From Granulicella sp. (GTDB taxonomy: Bacteria > Acidobacteriota > Terriglobia > Terriglobales > Acidobacteriaceae), in contig DAHXNO010000140.1 of the NCBI GenBank assembly GCA_027365345.1, positions 1 to 64,000 on the forward strand: a stretch of DNA of 64,000 nucleotides. Direction: 5' to 3'. This document shows positions 62,995 through 64,000 of the stretch, piece by piece. How positions within the stretch are numbered: the first letter of the stretch is position 1; the number at the start of each line of letters is the position of its first letter. The notes beneath the pieces were generated by a model. That model ran no database searches. It had not been told where the DNA came from and saw nothing but the letters and a program-made list of their open reading frames with translations. The position numbers and the translations under genes are program-made.

Positions 62995-63284
62995 CGCGTT
63001 CCAAACCTTCCTCGAGTGCAAAGTTCCGTTCCTGCAACTCCTCCGCAGAGGGTTGGTGGCGGCAATCGCAACCTCACTCCCGCAATCACACACGACTCTG
63101 GGCCATCCAGGCGGCAGAGATCCCATCTCGGGTTTAGGCGACGATCGCGCCAGCGGACCCTCTTACAATCAGAAGTTGCTCTGGCGTCGAACGGACATCC
63201 CAGTATCTCTCTTTGCCAAACCGTGTTGCAAATAGCTTCCAATCTGCTCGTATCATCGGAGTTGGAGCTAACCAAGAGCGAGAT

Positions 63285-64000
63285 TTGCGTCCGCATCTAG
63301 CCACGTTGGTTGACGATCTCCGCCGCAACGGCGCGCAGACAGCCATTGTGCGCTACCGCGGCGTTCGCCGCCACACTACCACCTACACGGAGTTGGCCAC
63401 CCTCGCCGCCCGCTTCTCGGCCGAAATCCTTCAACGCGGAATCGGCCCCGGAGAACGCGTCGTCCTGTGGGGTGAAAACTCCGCCGAGTGGATTGGAGCC
63501 TTCTTCGGCTGCATGCTGCGTGGCGTCCTGGCGGTCCCACTGGACGCCGCCGGATCACCGGACTTTGCCGCCCGCGTCATCGCCGACGTTGCCCCCCGGC
63601 TCATCCTCGCAGACGCCGCACGTCTGCCTTGGCTCCCCTGCACTACCCCCTACCTTCCATTGGAGAACCTCGCTGCCCATCTCCCCACCAAACCGCTGTT
63701 CACCGTCGACCCGGCCGTTCAGCTCGATGCTCCCTTCCAGATCATCTTCACCTCCGGAACCACTTCCACCCCCAAAGGCATCGTCCACACCCACCGCAAC
63801 GTTCTCGCCAGCCTCGATCCCATCGAGCGCGAGATGCAAAAGTACCTCCGCTACGAGCGCCTCTTTCACCCTCTTCGTTTCCTCCACACCCTTCCGCTCA
63901 GCCACGTGTTCGGTCAGTTCATGGGACTATGGACGCCCCCCTTGCTGGCCGCCGAACTCCACCTGGATCCCCATCTTGAACCGGCGCGCATGCTTGACCG
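63285..64000 (+). CDS. AMP-dependent synthetase/ligase, cut by window end (start uncertain, TTG proposed)
   Basis: YTELATLAARFSAEILQRGIGPGERVVLWGENSAEWIGAFFGCMLRGVLAVPLD...QIIFTSGTTSTPKGIVHTHRN. Confidence 0.88.
   Translation, partial: MRPHLATLVDDLRRNGAQTAIVRYRGVRRHTTTYTELATLAARFSAEILQRGIGPGERVVLWGENSAEWIGAFFGCMLRGVLAVPLDAAGSPDFAARVIADVAPRLILADAARLPWLPCTTPYLPLENLAAHLPTKPLFTVDPAVQLDAPFQIIFTSGTTSTPKGIVHTHRNVLASLDPIEREMQKYLRYERLFHPLRFLHTLPLSHVFGQFMGLWTPPLLAAELHLDPHLEPARMLD

Overview
GC-rich window, mostly housekeeping and metabolic genes; the gene families suggest an Acidobacteriota (Terriglobales-like) chromosome, which is inference only. Supported content, left to right: a sensor kinase/response regulator pair cut by the left edge, with an in-frame TAG in the regulator's receiver domain; YceI; a Sel1-like protein; an arylsulfotransferase-like lipoprotein; a Gly/Tyr-repeat outer-membrane protein; a poorly coding stretch ending at tRNA-Leu(CAA); galM-araD-araB with a divergent LacI regulator; mqnC; a CocE/NonD hydrolase; a second LacI regulator and a KdgK-like kinase; two poorly characterised ORFs; an ABC ATPase; a histidine phosphatase; uvrB; UPF0182; a 1252-aa GH13-like protein; an S1-domain protein; rsmE; a thiolase; pssA-psd-rimI-tsaB-lon; tRNA-Leu(UAG); DUF3467; a GT39-like protein; a Ycf48/BNR-like protein; an OmpA/Ig-like protein; an isolated nuoB; amtB-glnB-glnD; a cupin; gmhA; an MFS transporter; engB; a urocanase-like fragment protein; inositol-phosphate synthase; and an AMP-ligase cut by the right edge. 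I found no CRISPR array, prophage, intact IS element or clear defence system. The best non-routine signals are the stop-interrupted response regulator, a xanthine-dehydrogenase C-terminal remnant hidden between uvrB and UPF0182, a ~116-bp inverted-repeat element at 18291-18406, the decayed region beside tRNA-Leu, and several orphan or atypical proteins. No convincing new multi-gene system was identified.
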